25,760 bases of DNA from an uncultured Eubacterium sp. (GTDB lineage Bacteria > Bacillota > Clostridia > Lachnospirales > Lachnospiraceae). The notes under the pieces were generated by a model. That model did no database searches, was not told where the DNA came from, and was given only the letters and a program-made list of their open reading frames with translations. The first letter of the stretch is position 1; each line of letters begins with the position of its first letter. The stretch is taken from positions 1 to 25,760 of the forward strand of contig CAKRKO010000033.1 in assembly GCA_934358495.1 (NCBI GenBank), read 5' to 3'. Made by a program: the position numbers and the translations under genes. Shown one piece after another: positions 1 through 7,938 of the stretch.

Positions 1-33
1 GAGTTCAATGATACAGATTTTTTGGAGGAAAAC

Positions 34-1578
34 ATGAGTAAAAGACCAGTCGTATTAATGGTTTTAGATGGATATGGCTTAAATGATAATCCGGAAGGAA
101 ACGCTATTGCAATGGCAAAAACTCCGGTAATGGACAGCCTGATGAAAGACTATCCCTTTGTAAAGGGTGCCGCATCAGGTCTGGCAGTTGGTCTGCCGGA
201 CGGTCAGATGGGAAACTCTGAAGTTGGACATATGAACATCGGCGCAGGCCGTATCATTTATCAAGATCTGACCAGAATCACAAAAGCAATCGAAGATGGT
301 GATTTCTTTGAAAACAAAGGATTGCTGACAGCGATTGAAAACTGCAAGAAAAACAATTCTGACCTGCATCTGTGGGGACTGTTATCTGATGGAGGTGTAC
401 ACAGCCACATTACACATCTGTACGGCCTTCTTGAAATGGCAAAAAAACATGGTCTGACAAACGTCTATGTACACGCATTTTTGGATGGCCGTGATACACC
501 GCCAGCTTCCGGAAAAGATTATATCGAGCAGTTGGAAGCGAAAATGCAGGAAATCGGCGTAGGTAAGATTGCATCTTTATCCGGTCGTTACTATGCAATG
601 GATCGTGATAACAACTGGGATCGTATCCAGAAAGCATACGATTCTTTAGTATCCGGAACCGGCGTGCAGTCAACTGACGCAGTAAAAGCTATGGAAGCTT
701 CTTATGCAGACGGCGTAACAGATGAGTTTGTACTTCCGACGGTTATCACAGACGAGGCGGGCAAACCGGTTTCTGTTGTAAAAGAAAATGATTCTGTTAT
801 TTTCTTTAACTTCCGTCCGGACCGTGCCCGTGAGATCACCAGAGCATTCTGTGACGATGCATTTACCGGATTTGAGCGTCCGTTCATTCCTTTGACCTAT
901 GTATGTTTCAAGGATTATGATGAGACAATCCCGAACAAGATCATCGCATTCGAGAAAGAATCCATCAAAAATACATTTGGTGAGTTTCTTGCCGCACAGG
1001 GCAAAAAACAGCTCCGTCTGGCAGAGACAGAGAAATATGCACACGTTACTTTCTTCTTCAACGGTGGCGTAGAAGAACCGAACGTAGATGAGGCACGTCT
1101 TCTGGTTGCATCTCCGAAAGATGTTGCAACTTATGATCTGAAACCGGAGATGAGTGCTCCGGAAGTCGGCATGGATCTGGTAGAAGCTATCAAATCTGAT
1201 AAATATGATGTGATCATTATCAACTTTGCTAACCCGGATATGGTAGGTCATACTGGTGTGATCCCGGCAGCAGTTGCAGCCGTAGAACGTGTGGACAGTC
1301 TGGTAGGTGATGCTGTACAGGCAGTCAAAGACGTAGACGGAATCCTGTTTATCTGCGCTGACCACGGAAATGCAGAGCAGATGATCGACTATACAACTGG
1401 TGCTCCGCATACTGCTCATACAACCAATCCGGTACCGTTTATTCTGGTAAATGCAGATCCGGCTTACGGACTGGCAGAGGGTGGATGCCTTGCTGATATC
1501 GCTCCGACATTGATCGAACTGATGGGATTAAAACAGCCAGAGGAAATGACAGGTCACAGTTTGTTGATTAAGAAATAA
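34..1578 (+). CDS. gpmI: 2,3-bisphosphoglycerate-independent phosphoglycerate mutase
   Basis: Interconverts 3- and 2-phosphoglycerate in lower glycolysis, using a phosphoserine intermediate and two metal ions (Mn-dependent family) in the cytoplasm. The 514-residue product matches the usual length of about 510. Visible motifs are the N-terminal metal site VLDGYG (Asp12), the nucleophile in GQMGNSEVGHMNIGAG (Ser62), LSDGGVHSH, DGRDTPP, the metal-binding NFANPDMVGHTG and ADHGNAEQM, and a late His in APHTAHTTNPVPF. An in-frame TTG at 22 is possible, but GGAGG at 24-28 is correctly spaced for the ATG at 34, so that start was chosen. Only 33 nt of upstream sequence are in the window, so its operon partners cannot be seen. 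A terminator follows, making this the end of its transcript. Confidence 0.97.
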   Translation: MSKRPVVLMVLDGYGLNDNPEGNAIAMAKTPVMDSLMKDYPFVKGAASGLAVGLPDGQMGNSEVGHMNIGAGRIIYQDLTRITKAIEDGDFFENKGLLTAIENCKKNNSDLHLWGLLSDGGVHSHITHLYGLLEMAKKHGLTNVYVHAFLDGRDTPPASGKDYIEQLEAKMQEIGVGKIASLSGRYYAMDRDNNWDRIQKAYDSLVSGTGVQSTDAVKAMEASYADGVTDEFVLPTVITDEAGKPVSVVKENDSVIFFNFRPDRAREITRAFCDDAFTGFERPFIPLTYVCFKDYDETIPNKIIAFEKESIKNTFGEFLAAQGKKQLRLAETEKYAHVTFFFNGGVEEPNVDEARLLVASPKDVATYDLKPEMSAPEVGMDLVEAIKSDKYDVIIINFANPDMVGHTGVIPAAVAAVERVDSLVGDAVQAVKDVDGILFICADHGNAEQMIDYTTGAPHTAHTTNPVPFILVNADPAYGLAEGGCLADIAPTLIELMGLKQPEEMTGHSLLIKK

Positions 1579-1608
1579 ATACCAAAGTAATTTGTGGATT
1601 TTCCGCAC

Positions 1609-1629
1609 CTTTCTGAAAAAATCAGAAAG
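1609..1629 (+). other. Short hairpin after gpmI
   Basis: An 8-bp perfect stem (CTTTCTGA / TCAGAAAG) with a 5-nt A-rich loop, 30 nt after the gpmI stop. No U-run follows, so it is more likely a 3'-end stabilising stem than a terminator; the real terminator lies about 30 nt further on. Confidence 0.5.
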
Positions 1630-1656
1630 TATTGCTATATTACAAGCAAGCTCTTT

Positions 1657-1699
1657 CGCCACACGATAGTATATTTGTGCTGTCGTGTGGCGCTTTTTT
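1657..1699 (+). terminator. Rho-independent terminator of the gpmI transcript
   Basis: A 10-bp perfect GC-rich stem, CGCCACACGA (1657-1666) with TCGTGTGGCG (1683-1692), a 16-nt loop, and a run of six T at 1694-1699. It separates gpmI from the MATE gene 74 nt later. Confidence 0.9.
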
Positions 1700-1772
1700 G
1701 CGTTTTATAGATTACATTGTTAAAATGAGTAACAAAGTAATATCAGCTTTGTGATAGGAGGAGTATAAGTAA

Positions 1773-3101
1773 TTGAACGAGACATTTATGAAAGAAAAGC
1801 CGATTTTTCCGCTATTGCTGTCGATGTCCCTCCCGATGGTCATCTCCATGGCGGTAAATTCGCTTTACAACATTGTAGACAGTTATTTTGTGGCAAAGAT
1901 AAGTGAAGATGCCATGACAGCACTTTCACTGGTGTTCCCAATCCAGAACTTTGTCAACGCAGTAGCCATTGGTTTTGGCGTCGGTATTAATGCCATGATT
2001 GCCCAATATTTGGGAGCTGGAAGAAGGGACAAAGCGGATGAGGCGCTGACACAGGGTATGGTGCTGGCTGTTATACATGGAATTGTTATGATGATTTTGT
2101 GCATTATTGGAATCCCGTATTTTCTAAAACTATTTACCACAGACACAAATGTAATCGCCTTGGGGGTGCGTTATGCGACCATTGCATTTTTGTTTTCTGT
2201 TATTATTAATGTGAATCTGACCCTGGAAAAAATGTATCAGGCGATTGGAAATATGAATATTACAATGGTGTGTCTGTTACTTGGGTGTGGATTAAATATT
2301 CTGCTGGATCCGATGATTATTTTTGGCATCGGACCTTTTCCGGAACTTGGCATTGCAGGAGCTGCGCTGGCCACTGGAGTCGGACAATGCCTGCCGGTAG
2401 TGATCTATGTCATTGTATATCTGAAAAAACCAAAACGAGTGGCTTTCCGTCAGGAGTATATGCACCTGACCAAAGAAGTAACCGGACAGTTATATGGTAT
2501 CGGAATCCCGGCCATCCTGAATATGGCGTTGACTTCGGTATTGACTACTGCATTAAATGCGATTTTGGCAGTATTTTCCCAGACCTATGTGCTGGTTCTT
2601 GGTATTTATTATAAATTGCAGACCTTTTTGTACATGCCGGCGAACGGAATCATTCAGGGTATGCGTCCGCTGATCGGTTACAATTACGGAGCCGGAGAGC
2701 ATAAGCGTGTAAATCAGCTCTATTGCTTGACACTGATCATGAACGTCTGCATTATGACGGTTGGCATGATTCTGTGTCTGACAATTCCAGGGAAACTGAT
2801 GAGAGCGTTTGCGGAAAATTCAGAGACTGTTCAGGCAGGTATTACGGCATTACACATTATGTGCTTTGGCTTTGTTGTTTCAGCAGTATCCGTTACCGGA
2901 TGCGGTGCACTGGAAGGACTGGGAAAAGGAGTACCGTCCCTGTTGATCTCGTTATCCCGCTATGTGGTACTGATCATTCCACTGGCATTTATTTTCAGTC
3001 GGTTCTGGGGAGCTGTTGGTGTATGGCATGCCTTCTGGGTAGCAGAAGGATTGACAGCTATATTTGCAACAGTCATATATCAACGCAGTGTAAAAGAATA
3101 G
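1773..3101 (+). CDS. MATE family multidrug/metabolite efflux transporter
   Basis: A 442-residue polytopic inner-membrane protein with about twelve hydrophobic segments in two homologous halves, the expected size and architecture of Na+- or H+-coupled MATE exporters. The N-terminus (KEKPIFPLLLSMSLPMVISM, then NSLYNIVDSYFVAKI) and the second-half GIPAILNMALTS and NYGAGEHKRVNQ segments are typical of the DinF/NorM-like MATE proteins common in Firmicutes. The start is TTG at 1773: AGGAGGAG at 1756-1763 lies 9 nt upstream, whereas the next ATG (1788) would be 24 nt away. It lies between a terminator and the purC promoter region and appears to be monocistronic. The substrate cannot be read from sequence. 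Confidence 0.93.
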   Translation: MNETFMKEKPIFPLLLSMSLPMVISMAVNSLYNIVDSYFVAKISEDAMTALSLVFPIQNFVNAVAIGFGVGINAMIAQYLGAGRRDKADEALTQGMVLAVIHGIVMMILCIIGIPYFLKLFTTDTNVIALGVRYATIAFLFSVIINVNLTLEKMYQAIGNMNITMVCLLLGCGLNILLDPMIIFGIGPFPELGIAGAALATGVGQCLPVVIYVIVYLKKPKRVAFRQEYMHLTKEVTGQLYGIGIPAILNMALTSVLTTALNAILAVFSQTYVLVLGIYYKLQTFLYMPANGIIQGMRPLIGYNYGAGEHKRVNQLYCLTLIMNVCIMTVGMILCLTIPGKLMRAFAENSETVQAGITALHIMCFGFVVSAVSVTGCGALEGLGKGVPSLLISLSRYVVLIIPLAFIFSRFWGAVGVWHAFWVAEGLTAIFATVIYQRSVKE

Positions 3102-3225
3102 GACATAGAAGCAGAAAAGAAAATAAATATAAGCAATATTAATAAATAAGAAAATATATACAAAAATACTTATAAATGGAGCCGGATTTTCTACACTCAC
3201 TTTCCCAATCTGCGGTCATTGTTGA

Positions 3226-3254
3226 TTGACGAATGTTTTTCGAATGTATTATAC
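3226..3254 (+). promoter_or_regulatory. Candidate purC promoter, in the MATE-purC gap
   Basis: TTGACG (3226-3231), a 17-nt spacer, then TTATAC (3249-3254), about 135 nt upstream of the purC start. The spacer and its edge hold a direct repeat CGAATGT at 3230-3236 and 3241-3247 (11-nt period), a possible regulator site. The rest of 3102-3388 is A+T-rich. I see no purine-riboswitch core and no clear terminator for the MATE gene. Confidence 0.5.
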
Positions 3255-3388
3255 TTAAATTACAGTGCGTAAGTTTTATTTATAAATGTGTTCCGTTTTA
3301 TTTGGAAAATCTATTTATGGATAAAATGTTTTGCAGAAAAGAAAGAAGTTAAATAAGTACAATACAGAGAAAAGGGGAATCAATCGCT

Positions 3389-4270
3389 ATGAGTATTCAG
3401 ACATTCAAACCGGTGAAAGAAGGAAAAGTACGTGAGGTTTATGATATTGGTGACAGCCTGATCATTACCGCCACAGACAGAATTTCTGCCTTTGATGTAA
3501 TTTTAAAAAATAAAGTTGAGAAAAAAGGTACCATTCTGACAAAAATGTCAGAGTTCTGGTTCGATTTTACAAAAGATATTTTACCAAACCACATGATTTC
3601 TACCGATGTAAAAGATATGCCGGAGTTTTTCCAGAATGAGAGATTTGATGGAAATAGCATGAAATGTAAGAAACTTAAGATGCTGCCGGTAGAGTGTATT
3701 GTACGTGGCTATATTACAGGAAGTGGCTGGGCAAGCTACTGTGAGAATGGTACAGTCTGCGGCATCAAGCTTCCGGAAGGATTAAAAGAGTCCGAGAAAC
3801 TGCCTGAGCCGATCTATACACCGTCCACAAAAGCTGAGATCGGTGATCATGATGAGAACGTAAGTTTTGAGCAGACAGTTATCAACTTAGAGAAAATTTA
3901 TCCGGGCAAAGGACAGGAGTATGCGGAAAAGCTGCGTGACTACACAATTGCACTTTACAAAAAATGTGCAGAGTATGCATTAAGCAAAGGTATCATTATT
4001 GCAGATACAAAATTTGAGTTTGGTCTGGATGAGAACGGAAATGTCATCCTTGGTGATGAGATGCTGACACCGGACAGCTCCCGTTTCTGGCCATTAGAAG
4101 GATACGAACCGGGAAAAGGACAGCCATCCTATGACAAACAGTTTGTAAGAGACTGGTTAAAAGCAAACCCGGACAGCGATTATCTGCTTCCGGATGAAGT
4201 AATCGAAAAAACAGTTGATAAATATAAAGAGGCATATGAAGTGCTGACTGGAAAAAAATTCGAAGCATAA
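3389..4270 (+). CDS. purC: Phosphoribosylaminoimidazole-succinocarboxamide synthase (SAICAR synthetase)
   Basis: Joins CAIR and aspartate with ATP to give SAICAR in de novo purine synthesis (cytoplasm). The protein has 293 residues and belongs to the longer PurC form (about 290-300 aa, versus about 237 in E. coli). Diagnostic stretches are the N-terminal GKVREVYD ATP-binding strand, ATDRISAFD, the signature LPVECIVRGYITGSGW, and GDEMLTPDSSRFWP near residue 230. The ATG at 3389 is preceded by AAAGGGGAA about 12 nt upstream. It leads the purC-purF-purB cluster; purF starts 28 nt after its stop, so the two are very probably cotranscribed. Confidence 0.97.
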   Translation: MSIQTFKPVKEGKVREVYDIGDSLIITATDRISAFDVILKNKVEKKGTILTKMSEFWFDFTKDILPNHMISTDVKDMPEFFQNERFDGNSMKCKKLKMLPVECIVRGYITGSGWASYCENGTVCGIKLPEGLKESEKLPEPIYTPSTKAEIGDHDENVSFEQTVINLEKIYPGKGQEYAEKLRDYTIALYKKCAEYALSKGIIIADTKFEFGLDENGNVILGDEMLTPDSSRFWPLEGYEPGKGQPSYDKQFVRDWLKANPDSDYLLPDEVIEKTVDKYKEAYEVLTGKKFEA

Positions 4271-4298
4271 AACTGCGTAAGTTGGAGGGAAAAGATTC

Positions 4299-5747
4299 AT
4301 GCTGGAAAACAAAATGGAACAGACCATGGCACAGGACGAATTACATGAGGAGTGTGGTGTCTTTGGTATCTATGATTTAGACGGACATGATGTAGCATCT
4401 AGCATTTATTATGGCCTGTTCGCCCTGCAGCACCGTGGACAGGAGAGCTGCGGTATCGCGGTCAGCGAGACACAGGGACCAAAGGGAAAAGTATCCAGTT
4501 TCAAGGATATGGGACTTGTCAATGAAGTATTTGATGCAGAAAAGCTGGAACGTCTGAAAGGTGATATCGGTGTTGGACATGTGCGTTATTCTACCGCCGG
4601 AGCTTCCACCAGAGAAAATGCGCAGCCTCTGGTACTGAACTATGTAAAAGGTACATTGGCGCTGGCGCACAACGGAAACCTGATCAATGCAAATGAATTG
4701 CGTCATGATCTGGAGTATACAGGTGCAATCTTCCAGACCACCATTGACTCTGAGGTTATCGCATACCACATCGCAAGAGAGCGTCTGAAAGTCGGTACCG
4801 TTGAGGAAGCCGTACAGCGTGCCGCTGCAAAAATGAAAGGTGCATATTCCATTGTTGTCATGAGCCCGCGTAAACTGATTGGTGCCCGTGATCCGTTTGG
4901 GTTCAAACCGTTATGTATTGGTAAACGTGACAATTCTTATATTATTACATCTGAAACATGTGCTCTTGAGACTATCGGCGCAGAGTTTGTACGTGATGTA
5001 AAACCGGGTGAGGTCGTTACAATCAATGGAGAGGGAGAAATTTCTTCTGATATGACAAATGCCATTGATCCATGCAAACAGGGAAGATGTATTTTTGAAT
5101 ACATTTATTTCGCAAGAGCAGACAGCCACTTTGACGGTATCAGCGTGTATGATGCCAGAATCAGAGCCGGCAGATTTCTTGCACAGGATTCACCGGTGGA
5201 GGCAGATCTGGTTGTCGGTGTTCCGGAATCCGGAAACGCTGCAGCACTTGGCTATGCAATGGAATCCGGTATTCCATATGGTACCGCATTTGTTAAAAAC
5301 AGCTACGTGGGACGTACGTTCATTAAACCGAAACAGAGCAGCCGTGAGCAGAGTGTCCGCGTAAAATTAAATGTAGTAAAAGAGGCAGTTGCCGGAAAAC
5401 GAATCATTATGATCGATGATTCCATCGTACGTGGAACCACATCCGGACTGATTGTAAATATGCTGAAAGAAGCAGGAGCAAAAGAAGTGCATGTGCGCAT
5501 CAGTGCACCGCCTTTCTTATGGCCATGTTACTTCGGAACCGATATTCCTGCCAGAGAGCAGCTGATCGCCTACAACCGCTCCATCGAGGATATCCGCGAT
5601 CTCATCGGAGCAGATTCTCTTGGCTATCTGCGCATTGATCGTTTGAAAGAGATGGTAAGTGGCCTGCCAATTTGTGAAGGATGCTTTACCGGAACATATC
5701 CGTTAGCCCCGCCGACAGAAGACATTCGTGGCGAATATGAGCGATAA
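4299..5747 (+). CDS. purF: Amidophosphoribosyltransferase
   Basis: First committed step of purine synthesis: glutamine plus PRPP gives phosphoribosylamine. The protein has 482 residues. An N-terminal Ntn-type glutaminase domain is preceded by an 18-residue propeptide, so the nucleophile becomes Cys19 in EECGVFG after cleavage. A type I phosphoribosyltransferase domain follows, with the PRPP loop IMIDDSIVRGTTS. Four cysteines sit where the Bacillus-type enzyme binds its oxygen-sensitive 4Fe-4S cluster: one in GRCIFEYIYFAR, one in FLWPCYFG, and two in PICEGCFTG. GGAGGG at 4284-4289 fits the ATG at 4299. The stop codon is part of a 12-bp stem that starts the folded purF-purB spacer. Confidence 0.97.
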   Translation: MLENKMEQTMAQDELHEECGVFGIYDLDGHDVASSIYYGLFALQHRGQESCGIAVSETQGPKGKVSSFKDMGLVNEVFDAEKLERLKGDIGVGHVRYSTAGASTRENAQPLVLNYVKGTLALAHNGNLINANELRHDLEYTGAIFQTTIDSEVIAYHIARERLKVGTVEEAVQRAAAKMKGAYSIVVMSPRKLIGARDPFGFKPLCIGKRDNSYIITSETCALETIGAEFVRDVKPGEVVTINGEGEISSDMTNAIDPCKQGRCIFEYIYFARADSHFDGISVYDARIRAGRFLAQDSPVEADLVVGVPESGNAAALGYAMESGIPYGTAFVKNSYVGRTFIKPKQSSREQSVRVKLNVVKEAVAGKRIIMIDDSIVRGTTSGLIVNMLKEAGAKEVHVRISAPPFLWPCYFGTDIPAREQLIAYNRSIEDIRDLIGADSLGYLRIDRLKEMVSGLPICEGCFTGTYPLAPPTEDIRGEYER

Positions 5748-5874
5748 ACGACGAACGTGGATTTTGGACAGGAGAGAATTCTGCTTGCAGAAATGAGCTC
5801 CTGGACAGAAATCCATGTGAGTGTAACGGACAGCTTGAAAATGTAAAACATTTTCAAGCTGAGTCGTTTATCGC
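5741..5874 (+). other. Folded purF-purB intergenic element (predicted three-way junction)
   Basis: A perfect 12-bp outer stem pairs GCGATAAACGAC (5741-5752, overlapping the purF stop) with GTCGTTTATCGC (5863-5874). Inside are two long arms. Arm 1 pairs 5755-5764 with 5809-5818 (10 bp, one G-U), then CAGGAG with CTCCTG (5769-5774/5798-5803), then TTCTGC-TT-GCAGAA (5779-5792). Arm 2 is a perfect 14-bp stem, CAGCTTGAAAATGT (5831-5844) with 5848-5861, and an AAA loop. No U-run follows, so this is not a classical terminator. The outer stem ends 31 nt before the purB ATG. Function unknown; it could tune mRNA processing or purB expression. Confidence 0.7.
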
Positions 5875-5905
5875 AATGAAAATTAACAGAAAAAGGAGAA
5901 CAAAT

Positions 5906-7339
5906 ATGAGTACAGACAGATATACAAGTCCACTTTCCGAGCGTTATGCAAGCAAAGAAATGCAGTATATTTTTTCGCCGGAGATGAAATTCCGTACATG
6001 GAGACGTCTCTGGATTGCCCTCGCTGAGACTGAGAAAGAACTCGGTCTGGACATTACACAGGAGCAGATTGACGAGCTGAAAGCACACAAAGATGACATC
6101 AACTTTGAAGTTGCAAAAGAGCGTGAAAAACTGGTGCGTCATGACGTTATGTCTCATGTATATGCATATGGTGTGCAGTGCCCGAAAGCAAAAGGCATCA
6201 TCCACCTTGGCGCAACATCCTGCTACGTTGGTGATAATACAGATATTATCCTGATGTCTGAGGCTCTGAAATTAGTTCGTAAAAAATTAATCAATGTCAT
6301 CGCAGAGCTTGCAAAATTTGCAGATCGTTATAAAAACCTGCCGACCCTGGCATTTACACATTTCCAGCCAGCTCAGCCGACAACTGTTGGAAAACGTGCC
6401 ACATTGTGGACGCAGGAATTCCTGATGGATCTGGAAGACCTTGATTACGTGCTTGGTTCTCTGAAATTACTTGGTTCCAAAGGAACAACTGGTACACAGG
6501 CAAGCTTCTTGGAACTGTTTGACGGAGACCAGGAAACCATCGACAAGATCGATCCGATGATCGCTGCAAAAATGGGATTCAGCGAGTGTTATCCGGTATC
6601 CGGACAGACTTATTCCAGAAAAGTAGATACAAGAGTATTAAACGTTGTTGCAGGAATTGCTGCAAGCGCACATAAAATGTCAAACGATATTCGTCTGCTC
6701 CAGCATCTGAAAGAAGTAGAAGAGCCGTTTGAGAAAAACCAGATCGGATCTTCCGCAATGGCATACAAGAGAAACCCGATGAGAAGTGAGCGTATCGCTT
6801 CTATTTCCAGATATGTGATGATTGACGCTTTAAACCCGGCAATCACATCCGCAACACAGTGGTTTGAGCGTACACTGGATGATTCTGCAAACAAACGTCT
6901 CAGCGTGGCAGAAGGATTTCTTGCTATCGATGGCGTACTGGATCTGTGCCTGAACGTCGTAGACGGACTGGTTGTATATGACAAAGTAATTACAAAACAT
7001 CTGATGAGCGAGCTGCCGTTCATGGCAACAGAAAATATTATGATGGATGCTGTAAAGAAAGGTGGAGACCGTCAGGAACTTCATGAGAAGATTCGTCAGC
7101 TTTCCATGCAGGCAGGCGCAAATGTAAAACAGAACGGTCTGGATAACAACTTGTTGGAACTCATCGCAGCAGACGAGAGCTTTGGCCTGACACTGGAAGA
7201 ATTGCAGGCAAATATGAATCCGTCCAAGTATGTGGGACGTGCGCCGCTGCAGGTGGATAACTTCCTGAAAAATTATGTAAATCCGGTTCTGGATGCAAAT
7301 AAAGAAATCCTTGGAATGACCGCCGAAATTACGGTTTAA
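5906..7339 (+). CDS. purB: Adenylosuccinate lyase
   Basis: Eliminates fumarate from SAICAR and from adenylosuccinate, acting twice in purine synthesis as a cytoplasmic homotetramer of the aspartase/fumarase superfamily. The product has 477 residues, normal for the family. Visible motifs are the N-terminal YTSPLSERYASKEM, FTHFQPAQPTTVGKR, and the flexible catalytic loop with signature SSAMAYKRNPMRSE near residues 282-295 (catalytic Ser). An in-frame ATG at 5876 lies just after the folded element, but AAGGAGAA (5893-5900) is placed for the ATG at 5906, which gives the normal N-terminus. A structured repeat begins 29 nt after the stop, and no conventional terminator is seen. Confidence 0.97.
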   Translation: MSTDRYTSPLSERYASKEMQYIFSPEMKFRTWRRLWIALAETEKELGLDITQEQIDELKAHKDDINFEVAKEREKLVRHDVMSHVYAYGVQCPKAKGIIHLGATSCYVGDNTDIILMSEALKLVRKKLINVIAELAKFADRYKNLPTLAFTHFQPAQPTTVGKRATLWTQEFLMDLEDLDYVLGSLKLLGSKGTTGTQASFLELFDGDQETIDKIDPMIAAKMGFSECYPVSGQTYSRKVDTRVLNVVAGIAASAHKMSNDIRLLQHLKEVEEPFEKNQIGSSAMAYKRNPMRSERIASISRYVMIDALNPAITSATQWFERTLDDSANKRLSVAEGFLAIDGVLDLCLNVVDGLVVYDKVITKHLMSELPFMATENIMMDAVKKGGDRQELHEKIRQLSMQAGANVKQNGLDNNLLELIAADESFGLTLEELQANMNPSKYVGRAPLQVDNFLKNYVNPVLDANKEILGMTAEITV

Positions 7340-7368
7340 TTATTGGTTAAAATTTAATATTTATAAAA

Positions 7369-7541
7369 CGAAATCGAAGAATCCTTCTGCAACAGCTAGC
7401 CGTTCGTTCCCTTCGCTTTGCATCGGTTTTATCGCGCTCACTCCCACTTCCTATAGAAGCTGGTCAGTTTCCGTTCGCGCAAAACTCGCAAAGCTCAGTC
7501 ACTTACTAAATCGCTCGTTGCAGAAGGATTCTTCGATTTCG
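7369..7541 (+). repeat. Structured 3'-end repeat, copy A (after purB)
   Basis: A 173-bp element closed by a perfect 25-bp terminal inverted repeat (7369-7393 with 7517-7541). The interior holds CGGTTTTATCGCGCTC, TATAGAAGCTGGTCA and CGCGCAAAACTCG. GTTTT-(ATC)-GCGC of the first block can pair with GCGCAAAAC of the last, giving an inner stem. By hand count, a gap-free alignment to copy B (20201-20373) is about 83% identical (143/173). It begins 29 nt after the purB stop, in purB sense. No ORF and no clear target-site duplication are seen. Confidence 0.85.
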
Positions 7542-7746
7542 CTATTTACTCTATGAAAATGAAACTACATTGCTTACCCTTGTACTATGCTGCGCATGCA
7601 GAGCTTTCGATACAAGGAATAAAAGTTGTTTTGCATGCACAGATATACAATATAAGATGATGATCATGGAAACGGTAAAGATGAGCCGTCCTCAATAACG
7701 CAGAAGAGGATTGAAAAAAATGTTGTGTATTGTCGAAATTGAAATA
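7542..7746. other. Gene-free spacer between two facing repeats
   Basis: About 205 bp with no credible gene. It holds a small inverted repeat, CCTTGTA (7578-7584) with TACAAGG (7611-7617), enclosing the palindrome CTGCGCATGCAG. A weak 5-bp stem (TCCTC/GAGGA) lies near 7700. No promoter or terminator could be defended. Confidence 0.5.
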
Positions 7747-7920
7747 CAAAATCAGAGAAAATTTTCTCAACGAACGATTAAGTGAACGACCGAGTTTTAC
7801 AAGGTTTTGCGCGAGTGGAAGGTGACCAGTTTTTATAGGAACCGAGAACGAGCGCGATAAAACCGCTGTGAAACGAGGGTAGTGAACGTCTAGTGAGTGA
7901 GAAAATTTTCTCTGATTTTG
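7747..7920 (-). repeat. Structured 3'-end repeat, copy C (after the AraC gene)
   Basis: A third, more diverged copy, on the minus strand and 174 bp long. Its terminal inverted repeat is 23 bp and perfect (7747-7769 with 7898-7920) but differs in sequence from those of copies A and B. The core keeps GCGGTTTTATCGCGCTCG, TCCTATAAAAACTGGTCA and CTCGCGCAAAAC. Read on the minus strand, it starts 18 nt after the stop of the AraC gene that ends at 7939, so it has the same placement relative to its gene as copies A and B. Confidence 0.82.
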
Positions 7921-7938
7921 CTTTTGATATCCCCCAAA

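Noticed and set aside
670..1419. A 249-codon open frame on the minus strand opposite gpmI
   Set aside because: Antisense shadow of a strongly conserved enzyme gene; Cys/Phe-rich translation, no ribosome site, no family features.
2723..3142. Second plus-strand frame inside the MATE gene, a possible frameshifted gene
   Set aside because: The MATE frame is continuous, with normal length and conserved segments through its C-terminus, so there is no frameshift.
3255..3388. Purine riboswitch in the purC leader
   Set aside because: The leader lacks the three-way aptamer core and paired loop sequences expected of a purine riboswitch, and there is no terminator/antiterminator pair.
5624..6205. A 193-codon minus-strand frame across the purF-purB spacer
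   Set aside because: Overlaps conserved coding sequence at both ends and the folded spacer; composition is not protein-like.
7369..7541. CRISPR or tandem-repeat array
   Set aside because: Copies are long, dispersed and inverted relative to each other, without regular short repeats and spacers. No CRISPR, tRNA or rRNA gene was recognised anywhere in the window.
7369..7920. Insertion sequence or transposon remnant, judged from the inverted repeats
   Set aside because: No transposase fragment and no clear target duplication. The terminal repeats differ among copies while pairing is kept, which ordinary IS ends would not do; a MITE-like origin is not excluded.
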